A stretch of 64,000 nucleotides of DNA from Blastomyces gilchristii SLH14081 (Eukaryota; Ascomycota; Eurotiomycetes; Onygenales; Ajellomycetaceae): contig NW_003101678.1 of the NCBI RefSeq assembly GCF_000003855.2, forward strand, positions 1,983,587-2,047,586. The letters run 5' to 3'. Shown here one piece after another: positions 1 through 11,985 of this stretch. The notes below the pieces were generated by a model. The model searched no databases. It was not told where the DNA came from and saw nothing but the letters and a program-made list of their open reading frames with translations. The position numbers and the translations under genes are program-made. Positions within the stretch are counted from its first letter, which is position 1. Every line of letters begins with the position of its first letter.

Positions 1-478
1 CGTGGCAAAGCGCGGATCAAGTGTGGAGATATCCCGTCCTCCGATGCCAGAAATAGTGAACCACGTCGGGTTAGGACGCCAGCACCGCTAAGTAACGAAA
101 ACAAAGAATAGAACGGCCCAGGCGCTGGTGGTGATTGAGCTCTTTTGCCCCAGTAGCCTACAAAAGGTATACTAGTAAAAGGAAACTAGTAACTAAGCGA
201 ACGGGGAGTGATGCCCCGAAAGCGGGCAGTAACCGCCTAAACCGCAGGGTCCGAGGATTTCGCGCTGAATCAAACCATGCAAAGAGGTTCACTATTGTTG
301 TGAGCGAAAAATATTTGTAATGCCTTGCAGGCTGGCTTGCAGTTCTGGGTAGAAGGTTTGGATCAAAGAATACGTTGCCAGGTCGTTCCTACTCCTGAGC
401 AGATGGCTTGACATGACGTCGAGTCCAGAATCACGTGATCGAGATAATGGCCGGCCAGAGTGCGAGTTAGCCAAAGTC
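1..478. other. Window edge, no gene recognised
   Basis: I see no convincing coding signal here. Short open frames of about 60 codons exist on both strands but match no family I know and show no splice-linked continuation. It is presumably the 3' flank of the AlkB-like gene plus sequence belonging to a gene outside the window. Confidence 0.5.
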
Positions 479-1610
479 TCAAGCTGGCTTCATCTGTCTC
501 ACGTTGAGATTGATTCTTTTGTTCGACATCCAACCCCGCCATTTCTCGAACTGAGCAGAAGCGCCGGGCCAGTCTGCCAACCATTCCGGACATGTTGAGG
601 GAATGATCTTGGGTACTGCATGCCAGGCAAACCTTGACCGACCAGTCATGTAGACAGCATCGCCAGAGCGCAGTCGGATAACCTCACAACCAGTACCGTC
701 TTCGTGGCCCACCAAAAAAAGTCCATCACACCCAAAACTGATACTAATTAAGCCTGTGTCGCATTCTTCGCTTACATCCCTGTGGACACTGAGAGTATCA
801 CCAGGAGAATAAAGGTTAACAATGGCAGCCTCCGGTTTCGTGTCAGGAAATATATTGCGCAGCAGGCTGGCTATATCTTCCGGGAACTGCGGTGGTATTT
901 CAGCAGGATATACCTTGTCCGTCCAATTGTACTGTCCGCCAAGTGTTATCCAGCGCAGTTTTTTATCAAGGAATGATTTTATTGACAGCGGTGGGTGGAC
1001 TGAGGGATCCTTCGGGGCTAGTTCTCGAGCTGGCTTATCCTGAAAAAAGGAGCCTCTTTTTTGCAGGGAGGAATTATGACCCTCCCGGCATGTTCCAGTA
1101 TTGTCGTCGGGGGAGGTTTCTTGTAGATCGGGGTATGACATGTGGTAATGGAGGTGGATATTGGTCTTGTGGTTGTCGTTTGATAGATCACGGTGGAAGA
1201 TGCGAGATAGCAATTCAATCTGTACAGCAGGAGGCAAAAGGGATGGTATAATACGTAGGCCTGGATAAAAGTTACGAATTTTACTATGTCAGTAATCAGT
1301 CATCTTGTCGTGGGTTGGAGAGCATCTCACCGGGCATTGCCTGATGTGTGAAAATAGGAACGTCTCTCAATTCCTCCTTAGATACCCGACATTGAAGCGA
1401 CTGCTCTAGCGCCGACAAAATAGACCGACTAGACACATATCCGTCCCTCTGTAGTCCGTTATCAAGGGCATTGTTAGCTTGACGCTGGGGGTCGAGAATG
1501 AGCGGATGTGAGTCGATCTCTAAAGGTTTGAGGCTCCGATAATGTTTGTACAACTGGCGAATGGCAGCGGGCGGCCTTTCATGGGCATTACGCCGCATGA
1601 TCTCCACCAT
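479..1610 (-). CDS. AlkB-family 2-oxoglutarate/Fe(II) dioxygenase (ALKBH1-like)
   Basis: Two exons, 1610-1331 and 1260-479, with a 70-bp GT-AG intron, give 353 residues. The join restores a continuous N-terminal segment reading MPG-LRIIPSLLPP. Near the C terminus are the iron ligands HxD (in SVHRDVSE), a distal His (in AWHAVPK) and the 2-oxoglutarate-binding Arg of RINLNVRQ, the signature of oxidative nucleic-acid demethylases. The N-terminal part (IRQLYKHYRSLKP, then HPLILD) is typical of fungal ALKBH1-type proteins, which act on DNA, tRNA or histones depending on the species; the substrate cannot be read from the sequence. It is transcribed divergently from the kinase gene across about 530 bp. 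The start is the most upstream in-frame ATG. Confidence 0.88.
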
Positions 1611-2140
1611 TGCGAGCTGTTGTAACTGCTGAACGAGCTAGTTTTGAAGTCTACTTTCTTCCTTCAAAAGAGGTGTCGTTGGAATAAAAATATTCGGCAC
1701 TGCATATTCTGCCGTCTGATATCGCTCTGTGAGTGGCCGTGGCTGGCTGGGCGGTGAGGCGCGTGTTGTGTTTGTTTGGTAAAATGGAAAAAAAAAGTAA
1801 ACTCCAGAAACCAGAGAAACCGCAAAAAAAACGTCCCCTCCCCCCTCCCACCAGCACCGCCGGCACCACCAACGCCAACAACCTCTGGGAAAAGCATTCT
1901 GACAGGGCTGCCTCCTCGACAATGACATAGCACCAAGGATACTTCTGGCGTTTTCCAGAGAGGATTTGTACTAACCACTCCAGCACACATATTCAGCACA
2001 CTGTTTTTTATCATTACAGCCCCGGTACGCTCGCTCCACTGCTCCCCGCTCGACCGGCCCACTCTAAGCCTTGCCGGACAGCAAGGACTATACGAACAGC
2101 GTTTGTGTAAGACTTGCGAAAAGGACATCAATCTGCAATC
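1611..2140. promoter_or_regulatory. Bidirectional intergenic promoter region (AlkB-like / Cdk1)
   Basis: This is about 530 bp between two divergent starts. It contains pyrimidine-rich tracts (for example around 1838-1858) of the kind common upstream of fungal genes. I see no clear TATA box and no coding sequence; several overlapping minus-strand frames here are low-complexity and not credible. Confidence 0.5.
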
Positions 2141-3362
2141 ATGGAGAATTATCAGAAAATCGAGAAGATTGGAGAGGGTAAGCTCGAGTCTCGCAGTTAT
2201 CTCGGACCGCAGCCAATCCCCATTTGGGAGTAGTGGTGATGACTTGTTTGCTAATGGGCGATGTCATATATCTAGGCACCTACGGCGTGGTCTATAAAGC
2301 TCGAGATCTCACACATCCCAATCGAATTGTTGCATTGAAGAAGATTCGACTAGAGGCTGAGGATGAAGGCGTGCCGAGCACTGCCATCCGCGAGATCTCA
2401 TTGCTGAAAGAAATGAATGACCCCAACATTGTTCGACTCTTCAACATCGTCCACGCTGACGGCCACAAGCTGTATCTGGTCTTCGAATTCCTGGACCTCG
2501 ACCTAAAGAAGTATATGGAGGCACTTCCCGTTAGCGAAGGTGGTCGTGGCAAGGCGCTGCCCGACGGGTCGGCACTTGATATGAATAGACTGGGGCTGGG
2601 AGAGGCCATGGTCAAAAAGTTCATGGCCCAGCTCGTCGAAGGCATACGGTACTGCCACAGCCGTCGAGTGCTTCATCGTGATCTGAAGCCCCAAAATCTT
2701 TTAATTGATCGCGAAGGTAATCTCAAGTTGGCGGATTTCGGCCTGGCCAGAGCTTTCGGTGTTCCCTTGCGTACTTACACCACGAGGTAAGTACTCTTAG
2801 TACCCAGACACAAGACGTGCGCTAACTTTCTTCCAGGTTGTTACCCTCTGGTATCGTGCGCCGGAAATCCTACTAGGTGGTCGTCAATACTCCACTGGTG
2901 TCGACATGTGGTCCGTCGGTGCTATTTTTGCTGAAATGTGCACGCGCAAGCCGTTATTCCCAGGAGATTCTGAAATTGATGAAATTTTCAAGATCTTTAA
3001 GTAAGTCTCCGTTATTCTACCTATCCCGGAGCGTCGTTTCTTTGCTTTATACTCTTTTTGTACCATTCGCTATTTCAAACTAACTCGCACGAAAATTTAG
3101 ACTCCTCGGAACCCCGGACGAGAATTCCTGGCCCGGTGTCACTTCATTCCCCGACTTCAAAGTCTCATTTCCTAAATGGAAGCGTGAGGAGACGCGAAAG
3201 CTGGTTCCCGGCCTGGAACGGAACGGTCTCGACCTTTTAGATGCAATGCTCGAATATGACCCTGCACGACGTATATCCGCGAAGCAAGCCTGTATGCACC
3301 CGTATTTCCAAGCTGGCAGCTCGGCATATTCGGGACGCGAAAGATTGCCTCCATGTCCATGA
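2141..3362 (+). CDS. Cyclin-dependent kinase Cdk1/Cdc28/NimX, with a one-base frameshift
   Basis: Exons are 2141-2177, 2276-2786, 2837-3000 and 3101-3362. The protein has the glycine loop GEGTYG, the exact PSTAIRE helix, catalytic [13 protein letters not shown], the activation segment and the substrate region [11 protein letters not shown]. This is the master cell-cycle kinase that acts with cyclins at G1/S and G2/M. An insert after KKYMEALPV is typical of filamentous-fungal NimX. The exon total is 974 nt, one short of a multiple of three. The break is at about 2780: after RTYT the frame reads TR-stop, while the next exon resumes at VVTLWYR. The conserved family sequence is RTYTHEVVTLWYR, so one base of the Thr codon is missing. 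No alternative splice site repairs it. With that base the protein would be 324 residues. A sequencing or assembly error is the likeliest cause. Confidence 0.93.
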
Positions 3363-4420
3363 GTAATGATGTCCCTATCCACGTCCTGTGTTTCCCTTCT
3401 TCTTCATCCGTTTATCGCTCTCACCCACACGCTCTCTCTTCCTCGTTTCCTTTGTTTTCTCTCTTTAATTTCCCCTTTACTTGCCGTTGCCATTCTCCGA
3501 CCTTGGAGACTTTGTCCTTTTGCTTTTCCTTTTACAATGGGTAACTCTATTCAGAATCACGAGGCGCGGGTTATCTACTTTCATTTTCACCCTTGTTTCT
3601 TTTTATAGCGGGAGCAATGAGGCTGAGGCTTTTTCTTTTGTCTAGCAAATAACTGTTCTTGCTTAGATCAATTTTTTAATGTTATTGTGATAAATTTTCT
3701 TCTGTCTCTTTTCCTTCCATTTTCTTTCCCCTTTCTTCCCGTCAGCATGATACCTTCGCTTATCTTTGCAATTTATAGGAACTATGCTTATGTGATGAGA
3801 AAATATTTCCACCGGTTCTCAGGTCCCCTTTATTAAAAGCTTGATATATACATATATATATATCTTGCATTATTAGGAGTTCCTCCGCTGGTGAACTGGA
3901 TACTAAGGAATAGAGAGAGGCACTTCGGTGAATTGCGAACCACGGGAGTATTTTAGGACCTTAGACTTCATCGGTGAAGTGAGAACTAAGGCGTTCGACG
4001 GCTACTTTTCGGCTACTTTTCGACTCGTTGACAGCTAACGAGTATAGAACCGCATTCCTAGGTCGAATACCTACCTACCGGAGGAATCTTGATATACGGA
4101 TCCTCCCATTGTTCACATAACCTCGTATAACATCTCTGTCGCGAGAGTAACGATGTATTGGTCTGCTGCACGCCTCTGTCATGAACTGAAACGGCGAATT
4201 TGAGAGCAATATCTCTCTTTAGACTGCCGTTCCCGTAGGGATGGGATGGTCTAGATAATGCTATTAAGGCTAGGCGCGAGTGCTGGTGTTTTACCGTGGG
4301 CTTTGATGTTGCCCTAAACAGCTCCTGCCTCGACCGCCATTGCTTTCGAGAATCACCATTCTCTGATTTGGATATCTGATAGGTAGGAGGATATGAAATT
4401 GTCTTCCCCTTTGACAACAT
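3363..4420. other. 3' flank and AT-rich gap with degenerate short repeats
   Basis: After the kinase stop lies pyrimidine-rich DNA (3390-3780), probably its 3' UTR. Between about 3890 and 3990 three degenerate copies of a unit resembling CGGTGAAGTGAGAACTAAGG occur (near 3892, 3923 and 3967), followed by a short duplication of GGCTACTTTTC near 4000-4020. No gene is recognised. Confidence 0.45.
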
Positions 4421-4720
4421 ATGTTTGGTAATCTCTCTGAAGCTCGGCAAATACTCATTACGAGAGCAAACCCCAATTGCACGCACTTGAAATTTAGATT
4501 ATATGCACTGTCTTGGGCTGCAATAAAGGGCGCCACTAAAGGCATCAACCATGTCCCAAGAAAGATATTTAATCGCCGCCCATTGTCCCATGCTACAAAA
4601 AATGGCCATGCAGCTATAGTACAGCTCTTGTTGGCAAGGATTGGCGTTGATATCAATTCGGCAGATTGTGGCAATTCCTACCATCGAACTCCTTCGGACC
4701 ACAAGTTCTGCCAAAGCTGA
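4421..4720 (+). pseudogene. Ankyrin-repeat gene relic
   Basis: The plus-strand frame encodes about 99 residues containing ankyrin-like pieces: RQILITRANPN, ALSWAAIKGA, then the clearer PLSHATKNGHAAIVQLLLA followed by GVDINSADCGN and RTP. Ankyrin repeats follow a TPLHxAAxxGHxxIVxLLL...GADVN pattern, and this stretch matches it with eroded spacing. There is no proper start, no further repeats and no partner exon within 1 kb, so I read it as a decayed fragment of one of the large ankyrin-protein genes common in filamentous fungi. The same DNA is open on the opposite strand, which I take as a shadow. Confidence 0.55.
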
Positions 4721-6651
4721 CTTGCTGGCAACACATTTCAGTCTATGTATGCCTGCTCGACGTCGTCAAATAATGGTGGCTTCGTCTTTTTACCTCTGTT
4801 CATCTGTTATGTAGCATTTCAGCGGTGTTCCATTTATTGAAATATGTTATTAGTAATAAGTTTTACCATCTTCGTTAAGTAACTTAATCAGGGGAGCATC
4901 TCTACTTGAGGATCAGAGGATTGTGTAGAAGAAACCCCCCTCTCATAGGAATCATGGGCCACAAAGCACAAACAGAGAAAACCTAAACAGAAGCTGGTTG
5001 GGCGGGGGGTAGGTAGGAAGCGATGACACTGCTGTCTGGAAAAATCTATACTCTGGAATTTTTGAACGCAGGCCCAGAGGGAGGCCAGGAGATGATAATA
5101 ACGGCCAAGCAGGGCTCAACCACCTAAACACAGAGCTCTAATCAAACCGCAGAACATGTTACAAGTTTTCCACACTGGCAGCGGCACCATACATATATAT
5201 GCTTTTGTCCAGCATAGCATCAGGGTGAGAATCTTGTAAGGGAAATATTAAACGCAAATCCACCAATATCGACTTCTTTTTCCGGTACTGAGGCTACATA
5301 AATATACCAACCAACCTGCGCCCATGTCGGCGTCTTTGTACCCCACCTCCTGTGTGCCAGTATCTAGATCGAACTTAATGCAGAATGCATTTCAGTATCA
5401 ATGAAGCGATGTGCAGTGCTTTGAGAGGAACGCTCTGTTACCAGCAAGGTAAAAAATGGGAGCAACTCACTCCTTAGAAGCGTCGAGAAGCAAAGGGCCG
5501 AGAACATAGGAGGAGCCAGTAATAAGCTCCGCACGGCACAGGTGCGATGCGAAGCTATCCTCAATGCCCGTGGCGGAGTAACTGGTAGCTTGTAGACTTG
5601 CAAATCGCAGTGAGGAACCTAGCGAGTGCGGGGATGGGGATAACTCTATTGTAGAGGGGGGTAGGGGATTGGAAGATTGAATGGAGAAAGGAGAGTCAGC
5701 ACCTTGGAGGAACCGCAGAGCCATGAGAGATTCTCGTCCCCGGGCCGGGTTGAAAAATGGGAATTGCTATAGAGCATTCAGTAGTTAGTTAAATATGACA
5801 TTGAGCGTATCCGGTCTTGACTGTGGCAGTTACAGATTGGAACCATTCTTGTTGGTTGATGCCAGCTTGATGAGAGAAAGAGGCGTAATCTGAAGAAACA
5901 AGTCCTCCGCATATTGCAGTGGTTCAAGCTCAGGAACACGATATAGTTAAGCTTGATGAGCATTTTGGTTCCTTTTGAGCGGTTCTGAGAAAGTTTCGGG
6001 CTCAGCCTTAAATCTGTATGTAGCAAGCGGCTCGAACCGGATCGCTGTGACAGCAGTCTGACAGCAGTGACAGCCTGACAGGCGCATCTTTTGAGGGCGG
6101 TGCACTTGGTAAGTTAGTTACTGTGTAAGTTGGTAGTCAAGATGCTAGCATGTCGGATTCTTCAACAGTTCCTGATCCATGCCAGTGGTGGGATGGTGTA
6201 GTTACTATACTCTGTTATACTCGCCAGCGGGGCATGTTGCAACGCGGAGGCTGTTGCCTAGGCCTGGAGGGGATAGCCGGGGGCGAGTCGTCCTGCTTGC
6301 GAACTATTTATTAGTTATATAATTAGTAACTCCCTGCCGCCTGGCCGGGGGATTTTTTTGTGAAAATTATGAAGACACTTCATGGATGAGATATCCGGCC
6401 AAGACACAACATTGTATTGTCGTGAATTCGCAACATGATCAAGTGAGTCTTATTAAATATACTGACTATCGAGGAGGCTCCAGTGTATCCTTGATATTTC
6501 TATAAATAAGCACTAATCTTCGAGTTATTCTTCCCATCGCAAACCGCAGTGTACATAACAATTGATATAACTATACGGCTGGGTGACTGAGTCTAGAGAT
6601 TCGCTTCTGCCTTGAAAGCTGGAGGCCGACTCAAGAGTGCCATAGTTAGCC
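4721..6651. other. Gene-poor gap upstream of the ABC transporter
   Basis: No supportable gene. A minus-strand frame at 5467-5724 (85 residues, serine-rich) has a possible donor at its end, but joining it to downstream sequence soon meets a stop and no family is recognised. The last 300 bp are AT-rich and presumably include the promoter of the transporter gene. Confidence 0.45.
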
Positions 6652-9600
6652 ATGAGGTTCGCGCGCCAGGTATGGACGCTGACGGTGAAGAACCTCTTGC
6701 TCACTCTCGTGCGGCCTTACTTGACGACACCATTGCGGGCTTTCTTGTTACCCGTGATTTTCATAGCATTTCTGTACGGTTTCCTGTCCTGTCCGTCCGC
6801 GCCATGGCTCTCTCTCCTTGTGGCTAACAGCATATCTACCTGCCGTCAGGTCCTATGCTCGTAACCTCTTCGTCCCCCCTGCTGTGTATGGCATTGGCGA
6901 TGCAACTCCAGTCCGTTCTATCCCCGAAGCCCTCAGCGGCGTCTCTGGTGGTAGGAATAAAGTTGTTTTCGTAAATAATGGCTTGACCGGTGGCGATATA
7001 GAGCGTGTGATACTGCGGGTAGCCTCACCCTTCAGAGAAAGCGGGAGGATCGTCGAAATTTTATCTTCGCCCGACAACCTATCAGATTCGTGTCGGAGCA
7101 CTCTGCGGGGAACAAGTCCGTGTATCGTCGCTGCTGTTTTTTATTCGTCGCCCAACGAAGGACCGGGCGAGCGATGGAACTATACAATCAAAGCCGACGG
7201 TTCTTTGGGAGGTTTCAAAATCCGTACGGACAGGACGGACAATGACGCGGAGATATACGTTCTTCCTTTTCAACATGCAATGGACGCGGCGATTGCGTCT
7301 CTCAACGATACAGTAAAGGATTCTGTGCTCGACCAAGAGGTTTGTGGTTTCCCGCCTCACATCGGATCTCTCCATTACGGCACTAATTCATTTCTATTTT
7401 CCTCTCGTTGTATAGATAATGGAATACCCGTTTACCTCGAAAACGGCCGACGAACGAGCAGATGAGATCCGAGTAAGGTATACAGGGTCTATCATGAACT
7501 TCCTTGGCGTTGCCATTTTCATCGGTATGGTTGGTGTCACCTACCAACTGACCGGCTTAGTCGCCGCTGAACGCGAGTTGGGCATGAGTCAACTTATCGA
7601 TTGTATGATTCCAAGTCGTTCTCCGTGGATACCTCAGGCGGTGCGATTTCTCTCAGCTCATCTTGCTCTTGACATGATTTACGCCCCGGGCTGGATTGTC
7701 ATGGCTATAATCCTAAACTTCGGAGTCTATAGCAAGTCGTCTCATGCCATTTTGATCATATACCATCTCCTTGCTGGCTTGGCCCTCTCATCTTTCTCCC
7801 TGTTCGGGGCGTCTTTTTTCAAACGGGCTCAGCTCAGTGGCATTACGGCTGTGATAGTCTGTCTTTTGCTTGGTGTTATCGCCCAAGTAATTGGCCCCGA
7901 GTCCAACGCGGGCGTTGGGATTCTCACTTTCCTCTTCCCACCTATGAATTATGTTTACTTTATCATTTTAATGGCACGATGGGAGCGCCAGAACCTGCCA
8001 ACTAATCTCGTCAAAGCCGCGCCTGAGTCTCCTTGGACAATTCCCGGTATCGCCCTTTGCGTATTTCTAATAGTCCAGATTGTGGTGTATCCAGTCTTAG
8101 CTGGTGTGATGGAACGCCTGCTCTACGGTACCCAATCCAGGGGCAGAACCATCACGAAATCTGGTACCACCTCTGCTGCTGTATCCTTAACCAACTTTAC
8201 CAAGATATATCCTGTGAACTGGTTGTATAGGAATATCGGGCTTTTTTTTGGCAGTCGTCGGCAACCAGTTGTGGCTGTCAATAACCTTACCCTGAATGTC
8301 ACAAAGGGTGAGATAATGGTTCTGCTGGGTGCGAATGGCAGCGGCAAATCTACAACGTTAGATGCAATCTCTGGGCTCTCCAAAGTAACGTCCGGGGAGG
8401 TCACAGTCAACTATTCAGATGGAGAGGGTGGATTTGGATTATGTCCGCAGAAGAATGTTCTCTGGGATCGACTCACGGTTATGGAGCACATAAAGGTGTT
8501 TAATAAGCTCAAAGCTGAGGGGACTGTGGATACAAATGAGCATTTAACCCAGCTGATCGAGGCCTGCGACTTGGGGAAAAAGGTCAATGCGTGGTCTAGA
8601 TCACTTTCCGGAGGACAAAAGCGAAAACTGCAGTTGGCTATGATGTTCACTGGCGGTTCGTCAATATGCTGCGTTGATGAAGTGTCTTCCGGCCTAGATC
8701 CAATCTCTCGAAGGAGAATCTGGGATATTCTACTCGCAGAACGGGGTAAACGAACAATTGTGTTAACAACACACTTCTTGGACGAGGCTGATCTCCTAGC
8801 TGATCACATTGGGATCTTATCAAAAGGAGTATTAAAAGCTCAAGGCTCGAGCGTTGAACTGAAGCATAACCTCGGCTCTGGGTATCGGATTCACGTTTAC
8901 AATGTCCCTGGATCTGAGAGTGCGGCAATCCCACAGTTTCATGGTATTCCGCGCGAAGACAATTATGACGAAACCGTCTACAACGTTCCCGATTCTGCGC
9001 AAGCGGCGGCATTTGTCTCTCGTTTAGAAGAGCTCGGTATCACAGAGTACCGTGTCAGCGGCCCAACCATTGAGGATGTGTTCCTGAAAGTGGCAGAGGA
9101 GATGGGTCGATCATATGTGCATGGCGATGACGAACCCAAAGAAGGCAAAACTGAATACCAGGCACCCGACTTGCTTACTGGTGGCCAGATAGGCATGGCA
9201 CGTCAAGCCTGGATTCTGTTTTGCAAGAGAGCAATAATTCTGCGTCGGAATTGGCTTCCTTATACTGCAGCCTTCCTTATACCCGTGATTGCAGCTAGCC
9301 TTGTCACGCTCTCCCTCAAGGGCTCTAAGCGACCAGGATGTATGGGGCCAGAGACGGTGCTTCAAGGTGATATCAAGTCGATACTATCGCAGCTTAACCT
9401 CAATTTGGTTGTTGGACCGTCGAACAAGTTCTCCTCACTCTCACTAGCTCCCAGTGAAGGCGGACCTGGTGGCCTGGATCTTTCATATTTGCATAACAGA
9501 ACCCATTTTGTCAACACCCTCCCAGAGTTCAATAATTACATCGATACGAATTTCCGCAATGTCACGCCAGGCGGTTTTTTCCTTGGGGATGATTCTTCGC

Positions 9601-11687
9601 CCCCTACTTTTGCTTGGAGGGGTGACGGTGACGTCTCATTTGCGGTGATCATACAAAATTCAATGGATAGTCTGCTGACAGGCATACAAATCGATACTCA
9701 ATACCAAAGATTTGAAATCCCCTGGGCAAACAACTCGGCAGACTCCCTAATACTAATCACCTACTTTGGTCTGGCCTTGGCTGCCTACCCGGCTTTCTTC
9801 TCACTTTATATGACTATAGAACGGTTGCGCAACATTCGAGCCTTGCACTATAGCAATGGCGTTCGGAGTCTTCCGCTTTGGCTAGCATATGTCTCTTTCG
9901 ATTTTTTAATCGTCATAGCTAGCACTGTTTTAACCATCGTGATTTGCGTTGCTGTGTCAAGGGAGTGGTACCATATTGGGTATTTATTTGTTGTCCTGTT
10001 CCTCTATGGTTTGGCATCGACGTTACTTGCGTATGTCATATCGAGTTTTGCAAAATCTCAGCTCGCCGCATTTGCCTTTGCGGCCGGCGGACAAGCGTGA
10101 GTGATCTTCCTTGGATCCCAGAAAACGGTTGTTGCCATATTGACATGAATTAGGGTTGGCTTCTTGCTTTATCTTATCGCGTACTTGTCAGTTCTGACTT
10201 ACATCCCGTTTGACAAGATCGACCGCGTGCTCAACGTTGTGCACTTCGTCATCGCTGCCTTTGTGCCCATTGGCAATGTAGTTCGAGCTTTGTTTGTGTC
10301 TCTCAACCTTTTCTCCATCCTGTGTCGGGATAAAGAGGTTGCTACGTATCCTGGGGAAATCACCCTCTATGGTGGGCCTATATTATACCTTTCTCTACAA
10401 TCGTTGCTTCTGTTTGGTGTATTGCTGTGGCAGGACAGCGGCCCACTACTCAAAAGGTTTAGAAAAGATGTCAAAGGAGAAGATCCCGAGATTGATGTCG
10501 CCAACGACGGAGATCTTGGCAATGAACTTGCTCGGATGTCCGCCTTCAATGATGGCCTCAAAGTGGTACATCTAACTAAATCATTTGGACAGTTCGTGGC
10601 TGTTCAGGACATTACTTTTGGCGTTGCCCGTGGTGAAGTATTCGCGCTTCTTGGACCCAATGGTGCCGGAAAATCCACCACCATTACACTTATCAGAGGA
10701 GACATCCAACCATCGCGAAATGGCGGTGAAATCTTCGTCGAGAATATCCCGGTTTCCAAACAACGCGCCGCCGCACGCGCCCATCTGGGAGTATGCCCTC
10801 AATTTGACGCCATAGATCAGATGACCGTCCTCGAGCATCTGAGATTTTATGCCCGTATCCGTGGCGTCCCTGACGTCGAACATAACGTCAGAGAGGTCAT
10901 CCGTGCTGTTGGCCTTACGCCCTATGGCGATCGAATGGCTTCCAACCTATCTGGCGGTAATAAACGAAAACTGTCACTGGGGATTGCATTGATGGGCAAC
11001 CCAACAGTTTTACTGCTTGATGAGCCCTCATCCGGAATGGATGCAGCCTCCAAGCGTGTTATGTGGAGAACACTTGCGTCCATCGTTCCCGGGCGCTCAT
11101 TGGTCTTGACAACACACTCAATGGAGGAGGCAGACGCTCTCGCTAATCGGGCCGGTATCATGGCTAAAACGATGCTTGCTCTCGGCACCACAGACGACCT
11201 CCGCCGCCGCCATGGTAACGTTTACTATGTACATATCGTGCACAAATCCGCGCCTCACACTCCAGAAGCCGATATGGAGCGAATGCGCAATTGGGTTTCG
11301 ACCACCCTTCCTAGTGCATCGATCGAGCAAAAGACCTACCACGGCCAACTACGGTTTAGCGTCCCTGGCTTATCATCTGTGGCCACGCGGGGTTCGGATT
11401 CAAAGAACTGGATCTCGTCTCAGAACAATGCTGATCACCAAATCTCGTACAATTTTGGCGAGAAGGGTCCTGCCGACACTGCTGCGTCCTTCTCGCCACC
11501 AAATCCATCTTCCCCTGGCCTACTTGCTGCTACTGGCGCTGGCATCAATGTTAGCAAGCTCTTCACCCTTCTTGAGCGCAACAAGGATACGCTTGGCTTC
11601 GAGTACTATTCTGTCAGCCAAACGACCCTTGACCAGGTCTTCCTATCTATCGTTGGCAAACACAATATTGCGGAAGAAGGCGAGTAA
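6652..11687 (+). CDS. ABCA-type (subfamily A) full-size ABC transporter
   Basis: Exons 6652-6773, 6850-7339, 7416-10096 and 10154-11687 give 1608 residues in frame. The order is TMD-NBD-TMD-NBD. The first nucleotide-binding domain has Walker A GANGSGKST (about residue 510), signature LSGGQKRKLQL and Walker B ending CVDEVSSGLDP. The second has GPNGAGKST (about residue 1264), signature LSGGNKRKLSL and LLLDEPSSGMD. Each half begins with a membrane helix followed by a large extra-cytoplasmic loop with NxT/S sites, as in ABCA lipid transporters. Known relatives move or flip lipids; the substrate here is unknown. The first intron was placed by phase: only the acceptor at 6849 restores frame, giving FIAFLSYARNLF. 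All key ATPase residues are present, so it looks functional. Confidence 0.93.
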
Positions 11688-11772
11688 AAATAGGTGGTGG
11701 TGTGGGATGTGCATGAGCGATTCTTTCATTGCTTGCCTCACCTTTTCTTTATCTAAACTATATATATATATA

Positions 11773-11985
11773 TATATAAAATGTTCCTTTACGAAATGGA
11801 TCACACCATGACCTAGATCACTTTGTACCAATACACTAATTTTAGTTGTTAACTATGAGAGAGTAGTCAAAGGCGAACAAGTCGAACACGGCAAGGTACC
11901 TTCTCATACTAAATTCGCGCAGTGGCACAGTACAAAGTGATCCAGCTCGTGGTGTGATCCATTTCGTCGCGGGATATTTTATATA
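11773..11985. mobile_element. MITE-like inverted-repeat element
   Basis: Two 37-bp arms, 11792-11828 and 11930-11966, are inverted copies agreeing at 34 of 37 positions (shared core GTACAAAGTGATC and GGTGTGATCCATTTCG). Similarity resumes further out at TATATAAAAT / ATATTTTATATA, which suggests termini abutting TA-rich DNA. The interior of about 100 bp has no open frame. Short non-coding elements with long terminal inverted repeats next to TA are typical of MITEs mobilised by Tc1/mariner-like transposases. Exact ends are uncertain. Confidence 0.6.

Noticed and set aside
1638..2131. Several overlapping minus-strand frames up to 155 codons upstream of Cdk1
   Set aside because: They are driven by pyrimidine/purine-rich promoter sequence (Gly/Val/Phe runs) with no conserved motif.
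5364..5724. Minus-strand serine-rich frame (85 codons) with a possible GTGAGT donor at its end
   Set aside because: Joining to the nearest acceptor soon meets a stop, there is no conserved motif, and the flanks give no supporting exon.
7340..7415. Reading through the second ABC-transporter intron, which stays open in one frame
   Set aside because: That frame ends soon after in an unrelated sequence; splicing 7339 to 7416 gives the continuous QE-IMEYPF sequence and a correct total length.
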